Source: Trema orientale (Eukaryota > Streptophyta > Magnoliopsida > Rosales > Cannabaceae). From it: a stretch of 64,000 nt of DNA. Made by a program: the position numbers and the translations under genes. The stretch spans positions 317,928 through 381,927 of the forward strand of contig JXTC01000043.1 of assembly GCA_002914845.1 (NCBI GenBank). The letters are read 5' to 3'. Within the stretch, counting starts at the first letter, position 1, and every line of letters starts with the position of its first letter. The notes below the pieces were generated by a model, which had not been told where the DNA came from, searched no databases, and saw only the letters and a list, made by a program, of their open reading frames with translations. Below, one piece after another: positions 49,201 through 64,000 of the stretch.

Positions 49201-52200
49201 AAGCTTTCTCCCTGTTCAAAAAACATAAGTAAAATTGTTGAATCAGTATCTCATTCTTATATATGATGAGTTCATAATTAGCGAGAGTAATATATTGACC
49301 ACGCATAAGTACACTTAATATAGTTGGGCTAGCTCAAGTAGGCTGGTAGTGTATATATGCGTGTGCATGCACTATGTTTTTATTTTTATGTTTTTAAAGA
49401 AAAAAAATAAGAGAAAAGTGGGCGATTAATGTAGCAGCTCTCTATGGGCACGTGTGACCATCAAGAGCTTAACCTACTAACAGGAATCTTTGCCGAGAGT
49501 TCTTCGGATGGACCTTGCCCCGTTGACAATAAAGTGCATACTTTTCCAACCTTGTTAACGAGAATATTCGCCGAGGCTTTTCGGATGGGCCTTATATCAA
49601 ATAAAATGATAGCTTCTGCAAGTGGTCAAGGAGCAGGGGCCCAGAAAATTCAACCCCACGTTTAAAACTGTGCTTACCATATTTTGAACTCCGATCATCA
49701 AGCAGATCTCAATCACGACGCTACACTATGCATGCCCTATGTTAAGCTCCAGTAGTTGAGTGGATGAGTATGCATGAGTGGTGCATGAAAGTACCCCGTA
49801 AATATAGCATTAAAAAAAAAACAAAAACATAGTTGGGTATGAAGAATATTAACCTCCAATATTGTGGTCATACCAAATTTAAATTCCTCACCTTAATTTT
49901 AAAAAAATTATACACACATATAATGAAATTAATCTAGCTGGCTCTACGTCGCTTCTCTTTTTTCTCTCTACCTATAACATCTTAAAAAATAAAAAAAAGT
50001 TAGTTTTATTTTCTCACCCACTTTACACATGCTCTTTAATTTTAAATTTGGTCATAAATAAAACTTAATACGTGATATTTTTTCCCATATTATCTAATAG
50101 TTGCTCACTATATATTGATTTTGAAAACTCACACTACCCCCTTTATCTTTTTCTTCAATTTCTTGTCTATCTCACAAACTCACTATTGATCATCTTATAT
50201 ATCGAGGTCTATAACATTTTTTATTTGTTTTGTTTTTGGATAATGAATGAACTAATTTTTTTGGAATTTAAGATATATATTGTTTTTAGGAATAATGAAT
50301 AAATTGATAATTTTGAGTTTAAAAGACATATTGTTTAGGGTTATTGAGTTAATATTGATTCTAAACTCTAAAAACCATGAACAAAATATCTTCAGAAGGG
50401 AAGAGGAAAACTCTCTATAAACACCAAAATTAATCACAAAATAATGTTCATTCATGAGTACTCTATCACACCACAAAAGCTTATTCTGATTGTAGTTTTT
50501 TATTGTGTAGAACTTCAATATGATATGGACCCTAACAAATTAATAATACGATGTATTTAAGGGGTATTGTACGTATTTTTAAAATCAGACTATATATTTG
50601 AAATGTACATATGAATGCGTTAATGTCATTTCCCATATATATGGTGACTTTGTAAGAAAATCTTTTATCATCTAATCATTTATATGTACAAGTACTTAAT
50701 CTCTGTTCAATTTTTTGGAATAGAAAAATATCTCAATACAAAAGATAAAAAGACAGAGGAGATATTTTCCAAAATTTTATCTAATTTATTTATTTTTTAA
50801 TCCGTTTCCGAATTTTATAGAATTATTCTAAATTTACCTCTATATATTTCCCCTAATGTTGTCTTCATCCGGTTTTTCAAACCGGACTTGAAACTTTTCT
50901 ATAATTAAATATTGTGAATAATCCAGCTATAGGCTAATGTTTACAATCTTTTTTTTCTTTAATTTGATGACAATTATGTATATATTTAGATATTTATATT
51001 TCATAAAATTCACCCCAAAAACAACAATGACGACGCAACCATGCAAATCCATGCAATAACACACAATATTATTATCACGTACGTACCACGACAGTGAAGT
51101 TTCCTTGTACAACAACTTTGGTCGAAAACGTCCGATCAATGGAAGAAGCAGCAACGCAAATGGACCAGGGCTGAACATTCGTGACGAGTCCCGACTCCGG
51201 CCCATCATTGCCGGCGGGGAAAACGACACTCACTCCGACCTGCATTGCGTGGAACGACCCAATCGCAGTGCCCGAATCAAAGAACTTCCTCGTCGGTGGC
51301 CTCGATCCGAGCGACACCGAGAGCACGTGGACACCATCTGACAACGCGTCGTCGAATGCCTTCGCAAGGTCGGCTTCGCTGCACCGGAAATCATAGGACC
51401 GCTCGGGGTCGCCCCAGCAGGCCTTGTAGACCGCTAGGCGAGCCTTAGGGGCTCCGCCTCGGGCGGTGCCTTTGGCGAGGCCACCGGGGAAGCTGACGCT
51501 CCTCGCGATGGATCCCACCGCAGTGGAGGCGGTGTGAGTCCCGTGTCCTGAGAAGTCCCGGGGGGATTTGATCTCGGAGCTGCTGATTGCTCCATAATAG
51601 GCTTCGAAGCCTTTCAAGTAGTAACGAGCTCCTATTAGCTTGCGGTTGCAGTCCATTTTAGGGTTAAACCTTTCTCCTTTCTCACATATGCCTCTCCATG
51701 TGGATGGAATTGGTTTGATTCCGGGCTCTTCTTGGAAGCTCTGAGACTCTGGCCATACACCTAAATATGTATATATATTAGATGTTGAGAAGATGTAATT
51801 TTGAGATGCTAATGTGCGCGCTAATATATGTTAAAATAGAGAATGAAGTTAATTAAGAAATTAATTAATTAACCTGAATCGATGACTCCGACAACAATAT
51901 CATCGCCGTAGGCAAGCTGAGCTGGAGTGGATTGACCTTGAGATCTGGTCAAGCTAAGACCCAAAAAATCCCAGCTTCTTGTGGTCTGAGGCTTCAGCAT
52001 CTTGCTTTTGAACACTGATATTACTCCTTTTCTCTCTGCACCATATAAGTGCATATATTTAGTTTTATAAATTAATTTTCATTATTTAATAGTCATTGAG
52101 ATAAAATAATTGTCACTGTTAGAGTTTATGACCCAAAATTTATTTAACCTGATCCGAAAAGCTTGCGGTGTGACACATGTAGCGATTTTGTAATTAGGAG

Positions 52201-53478
52201 AATTTTTTTGGATCTGTAGTGAAAGCGGAGGGATCAGATCGACTGTCTCTGCGGTATGAACCTGTTTTATAGGTTTGATTTCTCCATACATATCTTGCGC
52301 ATGTGTTTTAGAGTTTTGGAATTATATATATTCTGATTTGGCTGTATAAGACTCAATTTTCTGTATTTAGTTTTCGACATAGTGAAATTTTTCTTCTCTG
52401 TTAATGATTTTTTTCGATTAGAAATTTTACTTAAATCTGTGTGTGCTTATTTTTCGTTCTATTGCCTTTATATATCATTCATTAATTCTTAACTGTCATA
52501 TATATATATATATACTTTCACATATACCATAACGCAATTAATTAGAACATATGTGATAATACATTATAATAGTTATATATATACGTATATATTATAATGT
52601 GGCTCCATTTACTCCATTATTATTATTATTTTCCATGTTTTAGTTTTGGGATAGAATAATTTGTTCCATTATCCCCTCTTGTATTAGGTTAATTTGTTCT
52701 ATACACATGTGGGGCCAAATAATTGGTTCCATTTTTTGTTTTTGTTTTCCATGTGTAATAAGTTTGTTATACTATTAGATACATATATAACCATATACAT
52801 CACCATGATCATGATAACAGCAATTAATACTCATAATTAAAACGGACAAGAAAAAAAGATAGAAATAACGTTATAAGCTTATTTATTTACTGGCTAAGAT
52901 GGCTGCTTGAGTTGAATTGAGGATTGCTGAAAAGCCCGAGAAACTGTGCTTGTAACTATAGAGCATGGACTGCTTAGCATCTTCTTTACTGAAAATGGAT
53001 AAGTGCAAAAGAGAGAGTTATTCAATAATGCTAAGTTATGATCGATGCACAGCTTGAATAAACTGAACATGATCAATTTGCAGACATATATAGTTTATAC
53101 GAGAATGAAATAATCTAAAGTATAGGGAACAAAAAGTAAATAAAAAGTTAACCTAGCAAAGACATTGGTGAGGAGTTGAAGATGGTGGTTTGAAGTAAGC
53201 TTAGGATCATCATGACATTTGCGCCCTAAATAAACAATGTAGGCCTGTATAATGCAATTAAAGCATAACAAAAAACATATGAGAATTAAAAATTAAGATG
53301 AGAGCTAAGGCTATACAACTTATATATAATTATTAAACATCAAATAAACGAAAGCAAAAGGGGGAGGTTCTTTTTTGGAATGGTAAGTAATTACATGGGG
53401 TTTGGGAGTTGAGTGAACAACAAAAAGCGAAAGTAAGAGCAATAGGCCCCAATGAAAACACTCAGAATTAGTAGCCAT
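46267..53478 (-). CDS. Subtilisin-like serine protease (subtilase), complete
   Basis: Secreted plant subtilase (MEROPS S8A). Ten exons: 53395-53478, 53153-53244, 52891-52988, 51874-52035, 51087-51760, 49138-49211, 48079-48324, 47699-47813, 47283-47496, 46267-46901. They sum to 2394 nt (797 aa plus stop), all GT-AG. A signal peptide ([15 protein letters not shown]) is followed by an I9 propeptide (AYIVYLG ... [13 protein letters not shown]), with the mature protein likely starting near TTRSWDF (about 109). The catalytic triad is D144 (VVGVIDSG), H218 (GHGTHTAST) and S554 (SGTSMSCPH), with oxyanion N330 (PAGNDGPE). A PA-type insert lies around 375-490 and a fibronectin-III-like end around 690-790 ([15 protein letters not shown]). 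All key residues are intact. The WPRV...[10 protein letters not shown]-terminus suggests the SBT3 group, from memory. A paralogue follows at 60.1 kb. Confidence 0.96.
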
Positions 53479-53526
53479 ATTGTATGATAAATCTCTCAAG
53501 GAAAAAACCACATGGTTTGGTCGGGG

Positions 53527-53534
53527 TTTTATAG
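53527..53534 (-). promoter_or_regulatory. TATA box of the complete subtilase gene
   Basis: The minus strand reads CTATAAAAC, ending about 50 nt before the start codon at 53478. With normal TATA-to-start spacing, the 5' leader would be only about 20-25 nt. Functional use is inferred from position. Confidence 0.6.
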
Positions 53535-56500
53535 TGTAAGAGCTAGAGTAAGAGCCAACTTGTGCTTTCCAAGTGGGTGGCAATATTCATGTGCGTGTGC
53601 TCTAAGTTTTTCAAAGCTTCAATAGCACTGACTTATACCTTCCTACATAATGATATTTCCTCTTACAAAGTAGCTACCTAGTTGTCGAAATTGTTGTAGG
53701 CCTTTAATTTAATTACTCTCTATTACACCATTTTCTCTCTCCCAATTACTTTGTAGCTTGTATATTGTACCTCTATTATTGGATCTATACCTTAGGTAGA
53801 ATCATATAATCACGGCAAAATAAGATTAATAAAGTCACAAACTTTCACATGTGATCTTCTCAATGTCATTGCAAAGTATTGCTCTTTAGATAAAATAAAT
53901 CATATTTTAATTCCGGTTATTATGATAAGGAATAATTAATTCCTTGAAACTCACAACATACATAGGTCTAATATTGCTTAGGCTTAATTTTCACATACGC
54001 ATGCCTTGACTAAGATCATAACTAATAACCATAGTGACACGGTTATTATTTAGTTTAGTTCTTTATAGTTTGACTACTAGAAAACCCTAGTTTAGTTCCT
54101 ATAACGGAATTCTACTTAACAAACTTAATTAAACATATCTACGGCAAGTAGCTACTAATTGAATTGAAATTGAATGAGTGGTTCCTATGTCAGAAGGGCT
54201 CTATTTGTGTAAACTACTATTGAAGTAAGCTAGCTCCATGTGATCCTGTGATTCTTTTTTCCATTCCTTTCACCTTGAAATCTTTATTTTAAAGTACTCT
54301 TAGTATTCATAGTATGCTTGTGCCCTAGTCTATAGTAAGGGGATCAAGCATCATAAGAGTACGTAATGATGAATGAATGTATATCTATTCAAATTCTAGC
54401 AACTTGGATACTAATTTTACCACAAGAAGCAACTTATTCTCAATCAACCAAATCATTGCTTGGCTTAAATTTTTCCTTCTTATTGCGTAATTTTTCGTCT
54501 AATCGGTTACGTAATTAGAGGTTTTATAATCAGCTCTTAAACCTTTTGAGGCAAGTTTTTGATTTTTTTAAGTTAATCCTTCACATCATTTAACATCTTC
54601 TATATGAATGCAAAGAACTTTCTTTGAAAACAGGCACCCAATTTCAGTCATACCAATCTATTATTGCATCTTCATAACTCATAATATGATTGAATTAAAG
54701 CATACATCTATTTTGCTTTGGTAAGCAGGAATTTCAAGTGCTATACATAAAGATTGTCCATCTTGGGACATGTAAAGTTACTGAAATCATATGGTAGATT
54801 AATTCTGATCACCTTCTTGAATTATATAACATGTATCAACTTTAATTAATATATGAATAAGCATGAATAGAACTAGCTAGCTGCTTCACATTATCACAAT
54901 CATAATAATACATGTCATGTGTGAATTGATATTATTCAAAATGATATATGTAAAGGCAATGTAAATCATTATATTCTTTTGAAAAAGAAAAAAAAAAATA
55001 AGGTGATATGAAATACTAATTAACTATATATTAATTAGCAAGCCAGAATAGTTAATTAAATATACTAGGAAAAATTGATATTGCTAGCTAGCTAAATTAA
55101 TTAATTAATTAATTATAGCCAGAAAAAAATATTGGCCTTAATATTTTGTTTGAAGGAAAGAATTACCTATCTAAAAAAGCAAAGAATTATTTGAAAACCA
55201 AATTATTAAACCTCAAAAAGAGGTTAAATTGAAGGAAAGAATAAAACACAACAATATCAAATGTAAAACAAGACAATTATTTGAAAGTCTTACTGCCTCA
55301 AGCACTAATGTCACAAGGAGAATGATTTTACTCTTTCTTCGCTTTGAGATTAGATTGGACAATTTCTAATTTAGTGTATTACTGAATACTCAAATTAATA
55401 AGGATACGACTACCAATATTTAATAAGAAAACGAAAGTGGCTCCCTACCTACCTTCCAGTTTTTATTCTCCATAATCCATGATACAAGAACAAACGCACA
55501 AGGAGAGGGCGGATACGCTAGCTTGCGAATTTAATAAGAAATTTTATATATTGGATGATTTTTGGTTAATTTGCAGCCATAATTCATTATCAAAAGATAA
55601 TAAAGTACTAGCTTTTTTTTTTCTTTTTCTTTTTCAAGCTACTACTTAGATAGCTCAGGCAAGGAGGAATGTTAGCCACATGCCAACTATTGGCACCCAT
55701 GATAAAGTACTAGCTTGCTAGTGAGTGTTTAAAGAATTAGCCAATCTTATTAACATTTAAGTTCTTGGTATATATACTAGTAATTTAATCAAGGTTTTTT
55801 AGCTTTTTTTTTTTTTTTTTTCCCCTAATCGCACTAAAGTGAATTTTGGTTGTAACGTAGCCGAGGAATTCTTTCTTGATCTATAACAAGAATGCCCTAA
55901 TTAGCAAAAACAAAAAAATAAAATGAAATGAGAGAAAGAGAGAGGAAGCATCCAAAATATTTCCTTTTCTCACGAAAGTTTCCCTAGACATGCTCGTAAA
56001 TATGTATCTTCTAGGCACACTAGCTAATAAGTCAATGCATATAAGGATTTTGCAGTTTGAATCTTCCGAAAAGAAAGAAAAAAGAAAAGAAAAGGAGAAA
56101 GAAAAAAAGGAGAGAGAGAGAGAGAGGAAAAAATAAGAAGAAAGATAACCCTTTTGTACTATTTAGGTGTGTAGATCATAAAGGGCCTTAGCTTAAGGTT
56201 TACTTACACACCGCTTTGTGTTTTCGATAGCAATAAAGCCAACTCACATGATCTTAATTCGTTGCATGGCTTTCGGGATTCAACTAATAATTCCATAAAA
56301 AATATATATAAAATCACATTTTGCCCCATAATTAGAGAGATCAAAGTATGATTATGACCAGTTGCGATAATTTATTAGCATATAAATTTCACTGTATCTT
56401 TACCATACGTGGGACCCCAAGTATTATTAAAAGCATCATGTAGAAAAAAAATCAGGTATTGGATTAAGGTAAAATCTGTCATGATTAACAAAATGTTTCA

Positions 56501-58530
56501 AATATAAATAATATTGTAGTCATTGTGTATTAGTGCATGAAAGTACTATCTTATAGCAATGTAATTGTTATATGAGACTCTATCAGCAGCATATAATTAC
56601 CATACATGATTTATAGCTAGCATATTATCTAATAGCTAGCGCTATTACTCTATGACCAGCATATAATTACCATTATATATCTAGCTAGCTAGTTATACAT
56701 TAATCACATTTGGAATAATATACTATGGATATATATAACATATATAGGTTTACTTATGATTAATTAGCAGTAAGATTTATGGATATACTACACTTCCGTA
56801 TTCATTATTTCGCCGCAGTTTGTAATTATATGCATGTATAATTATAGTCATTATATTAGCCATTATTATCTACAATGTGTGTATAACTATCAATTATGCG
56901 CGTGAGAGAGAGAGAATATATGGTAGTGCTCGTTAGCTAGCTTTCTTTCATGTCATCTTTGGTCATCATCTCAACAAATTACATAGAAATATGTACTACA
57001 TATAAGGTTTTGACGCACCATGCACTAAAACTCTACTTATGGCAACGTTTACTAATTATAATTGAAAAAGGGAAACAGAATAATTAGTGGATACTTGATC
57101 CTTAATTTCCTTTCCATTAATAATTAATCTGCCTATACTTCGAAATCATGATTAATTATTTTTATAATAAAAGAGTAACCCAAGTAAATTGTGTACTCAC
57201 TGGGAGGACCCTAAAAATAATTTGATTCCCATTAATCCTTAAGAAAAAATATTTTCCATGACATACCTTTTCGATTCCGTGAAAAGGACTTTGAAAGTTG
57301 TTCATTTTGTTTCATACTCCTAAATTTAGCAAATAGATGGAAAAGGTTTCAACTTTGATTATTTATATTATTGAAATTCCAAAGATTACTTTTAATGAAT
57401 ATTAATAAAACATAGAAGAGATCGTAAAATATGTATAATATATATATATGTACATATATATATATATATATATATAAAAGTAATTAGTTAGAACTAATAT
57501 ATATTGTGGCATCCTAACGAGAATAGGTAGCTTCTAGCGTACGTCTGTGTACTTAATTAAACAATTGCGTACATCCGCCAAACAGAAACCAAGTTTATGT
57601 ACAAGAAATAGGGAAATTGACATAAATAGTAGTAATTTTGACTAAAATGATTTTTTTAATAATATTTTAAAAAATGACTATCTAGTAGTATTTTAGTATT
57701 CTGTAATCCTATGTGACGGAGGATCATATAATTTGTAACTACTGATTAATTTTAAAAAAGTCATAATTTTATAGTTTGAAGTCATACAATTTGTGATATT
57801 ACTAAAAATATCAATTTAAAAAAGACTACCATAAATGTCACTTTATACCAAATTAGTACTAACCAAATCAATTTCTCAAAGAAATAACACAAGCACCCGA
57901 CAAATCCAGGGAAGAGTCCAATTAAGTCAACAAAATAAACAATAAAAAGCTCTATTCGACATGAAGTAATAATTTTCTTCACGCTATGTATGCATGCATA
58001 TTCCACAATACCCGACAACATTTTTCAAAAATGTTTTATTTTTAATGGGGCCTCAAGATCAAGACAACAAGCTTAGTAGAGCGGCTACTTATAGATTGAA
58101 CAATCAATCCAAATATGACCAATACCAACTAAAATAAAAGTTAAACATCGATAGCTTAAATGGCCCTCCAAATCTCTTCCTATAAAAGCAAAACAAACTA
58201 CAGGAGGCAGAGAGAAATGACCCGATAAACTCATATAAGTACAACAAACTCCTCCACATGCAACCAAAAAAGAGCACAAAAAGTCATTAGCTGCACCATC
58301 TGTATTATCTTTATTAGTAGGACAATCAGCAGAAATTAACCATATATATAACATCAAATATTATGGGAGCCTAATACAATCTGAGTTGGTACTTACCGTG
58401 GAAATTAGACCCAATACCCGTTTTTGGGCTGGATATTTTTAACTTACCTGTTTTTAAAATGTGAATAATTTGTTATCCGTTTTTTCACCTACGTTTCCAA
58501 TTTTACCCTTAGTTAACTTTTTTTTTTTTT
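53535..58530. other. Intergenic between the two subtilases
   Basis: No gene is supported over 5 kb of AT-rich sequence. It contains poly-A/T tracts, a (TA)n run near 57440-57475 and scattered gctagctagc-type palindromes (about 55085 and 56680). The part right of 53535 is the promoter side of the complete subtilase. Confidence 0.5.
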
Positions 58531-58533
58531 CTA

Positions 58534-59200
58534 ATAACTGTAAACAAGACGTTTCAACCTCTATAAGAGAGATAAAAATGTAACCAACTGGTTTCGGAAC
58601 TAATAGCAAACAACTTGTTCACGTCTATGCTTAAAAAGAACTTAAACTGTAAACAACTGGTATAATTTACAGATCTGCTTCAGTGCTTTGGCTATAATTA
58701 ACTTTTTTTTTTTTCCTGATAACTGTAAACAGGAAGTTTCAACTTCTACAAGAGAGACAAAAATATAATAACTGGTTTCGGAACTAATAGTAAATAATTT
58801 GTTCACTTCTATACTTAAAAAGAACTTAAACTGTAAACAACTAGTATAATTTACAGATCTGCTTCAGTGCCTTAGTTATAATTTACTTTTTTTTTTGTCT
58901 CCGATAACTGTAAATAAGAAGTTTCAACCTTTATTAGAGAGACAAAAATAGAATCAACTGGTTTCACAAGTAATAGTAAACAACTTGTTCACGTCTATGC
59001 TTAAAAAGAAATTAAACTGTAAACAACTGCTATAACTTATAGATCTACTTCAGTTTTTTTTTTCCCGATAACTGTAAACAAGAAATTTCAACCTCTATTA
59101 GAGAGACAAAAATATAATCAGCTGGTTTCGTAAGTAATAGTAAACAACTTGTTCACGTCTATGCTTAAAAAGAAACTAAACTGTAAACAATTGGTTTATA
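58534..59200. repeat. Four-copy ~185-bp tandem repeat
   Basis: Copies start at ataactgtaaac near 58534, 58719, 58904 and 59068, giving periods of 185, 185 and 164 bp. Each contains gtttcaacctctataagaga, ctggtttcgg, acttgttcacgtctatgctt, aaaaagaacttaaactgtaa and a poly-T tract. The last copy is truncated. A GA-rich stretch (59330-59480) follows. No coding content. Confidence 0.85.
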
Positions 59201-60124
59201 TGAAAAGTTTGCATTAATCTCCCATGCCGATTCCGAGCTTTATCGGCAAAAATACTTCCGGTAGGTTATTTTTTTCGATGAATCGATAACAAAACTTACT
59301 CTAAGCCGATTTATTCAACGAAGATGACAATTACAGAGAGAAAAGAGAGAGTGTGCGATTTTAAAGAGAGATGAGAGAGATTTCGGACATTTTTAGAAAG
59401 AGAGAGAGGAGAACATTCGGCCATTTTTAGAGAGAGAGAGAGGAGAGCGTTCAACAATTTTTAGAGAGAGAAGGAAGAGAGACCATGAAAGGACCGATTT
59501 ATTCACGTTTACTTTTAAGGGTAATTTAGGTAGTTTACAAATAAAAAAGATTATGAGTTAGAAGATTATAAAAAAAGGGGTATAATCATGTTTAATTAAG
59601 AGTAATTGCCAAATTCTCCCGTACTTACTTCATTGTAAGTAAATCTGATTACGAATATTTATGAATGATTAACATTAAAATCATGTTTTGCAACAAGATA
59701 AGAGTAAATAACATCCTTATTACAACAATAAATTCATTTAAATTATATACTCTTGTTTTGTGCTGAAGAAAATGACCAAAATTGAAATTCACTACCATAA
59801 AGCATGGAATAGTCGAGATCTGAGGACTAGTTAGTCCATTCTACAAGTTTTGTAAGTAGATTTAGCTAGCACATACTGAATTTTGAAGATCCAAGGAAAA
59901 TAATATCCAAATACCTTTAGCATATAATCGCACGATACAAAAAAAAAAGTTTTTACTTTTGAACAAAACAAGGAGAACTGATTCCCATCATTATCACTGT
60001 TCATAATAATCACGTCATAGAAGCCATATTTAAAAAAAAGTATAAGCAAATAACACAGAAGTACTGGCAACAAAAGCTTGATCAATAGCTAGCTTGAATA
60101 GAATATAAAGACTCTCGATTGCGT
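59201..60124. other. 3' flank of the second subtilase, no gene seen
   Basis: Contains a GA-microsatellite-rich part (agagagagag, 59335-59480) and AT-rich sequence. The 3' untranslated region of the second subtilase should lie immediately left of 60125. Confidence 0.5.
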
Positions 60125-63776
<3,652 letters not shown>

Positions 63777-64000
63777 CTGCACATTGTAAAACATATTGTA
63801 TTAAATTAATGTCATCAATTGAATATAATCGAATTATTGAAATATTTTGTTTCTGCCATACCCGGTACACATTTATGAGGCAGTTTTCACTTTGTGTCAC
63901 ATGCATGATAAGAGAAAAATAAAAAATCTTATAATATATGTAAAAAGCCATGTGGGACCTATGTGTCATCATCTATGACTCTCAAAGTTGCTACATATGT

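Noticed and set aside
49444-49665. 73-codon plus-strand frame with [11 protein letters not shown]
   Set aside because: Lies in intron 5 of the complete subtilase on the opposite strand, with no recognised family; likely a repeat fragment.

Overview
This is a nuclear chromosome segment from a flowering plant, very probably a eudicot. It is AT-rich, has short exons with GT-AG introns, and carries plant Ty3/gypsy, Ty1/copia, hAT, MULE and MITE debris. No bacterial or organellar genes are visible. I cannot name the species.

Layout. From 1 to 10 kb there are minus-strand exon-like fragments of an unrecognised gene, followed by four head-to-tail copies of a unit of about 1.59 kb (3372-9667). Each unit carries an inverted acidic minisatellite and a hAT-like element at the same internal site. 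From 10.0 to 12.9 kb lies a decayed minus-strand Ty3/gypsy element with gag, protease and RT remains, whose RT runs straight into an LTR. At 13.48-13.96 kb a tRNA-Asp-like sequence is split by a complete 403-bp TRIM retroelement with an exact 5-bp target duplication. From 14 to 17.4 kb there are LTR-like sequence, an inverted-repeat MITE and another MITE.

Three protein genes could be rebuilt exon by exon, all on the minus strand. The first is the mitochondrial branched-chain 2-oxoacid dehydrogenase E1-beta subunit (17.4-22.6 kb, 13 exons, 362 aa). The second is an ECT2-type YTH-domain m6A reader (24.4-28.1 kb, 9 coding exons, 710 aa). The third is a complete secreted subtilase (46.3-53.5 kb, 10 exons, 797 aa). 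A fourth gene, a tandem paralogue of the subtilase, is cut by the right edge (60.1-63.8 kb, last five exons). In all three full models the summed coding length is a multiple of three and every junction is GT-AG.

Between the ECT gene and the subtilases lies a gene-poor repeat zone (28.4-46.2 kb). It holds a 1.9-kb copia-type solo LTR, a hAT MITE with a perfect 8-bp TSD, a degenerate tandem array, and an old Ty3/gypsy element of about 7 kb. That element's internal region holds a gag pseudogene next to a MULE transposase C-terminal fragment. The 6.6 kb between the subtilases holds a four-copy repeat of about 185 bp.

The genes do not form one pathway: leucine/isoleucine/valine breakdown, m6A reading and extracellular proteolysis are simply neighbours. 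The most unusual structures are the tRNA-Asp/TRIM locus and the hAT-loaded 1.59-kb array. Two ambiguous bases (N) occur, near 14884 and 27236.
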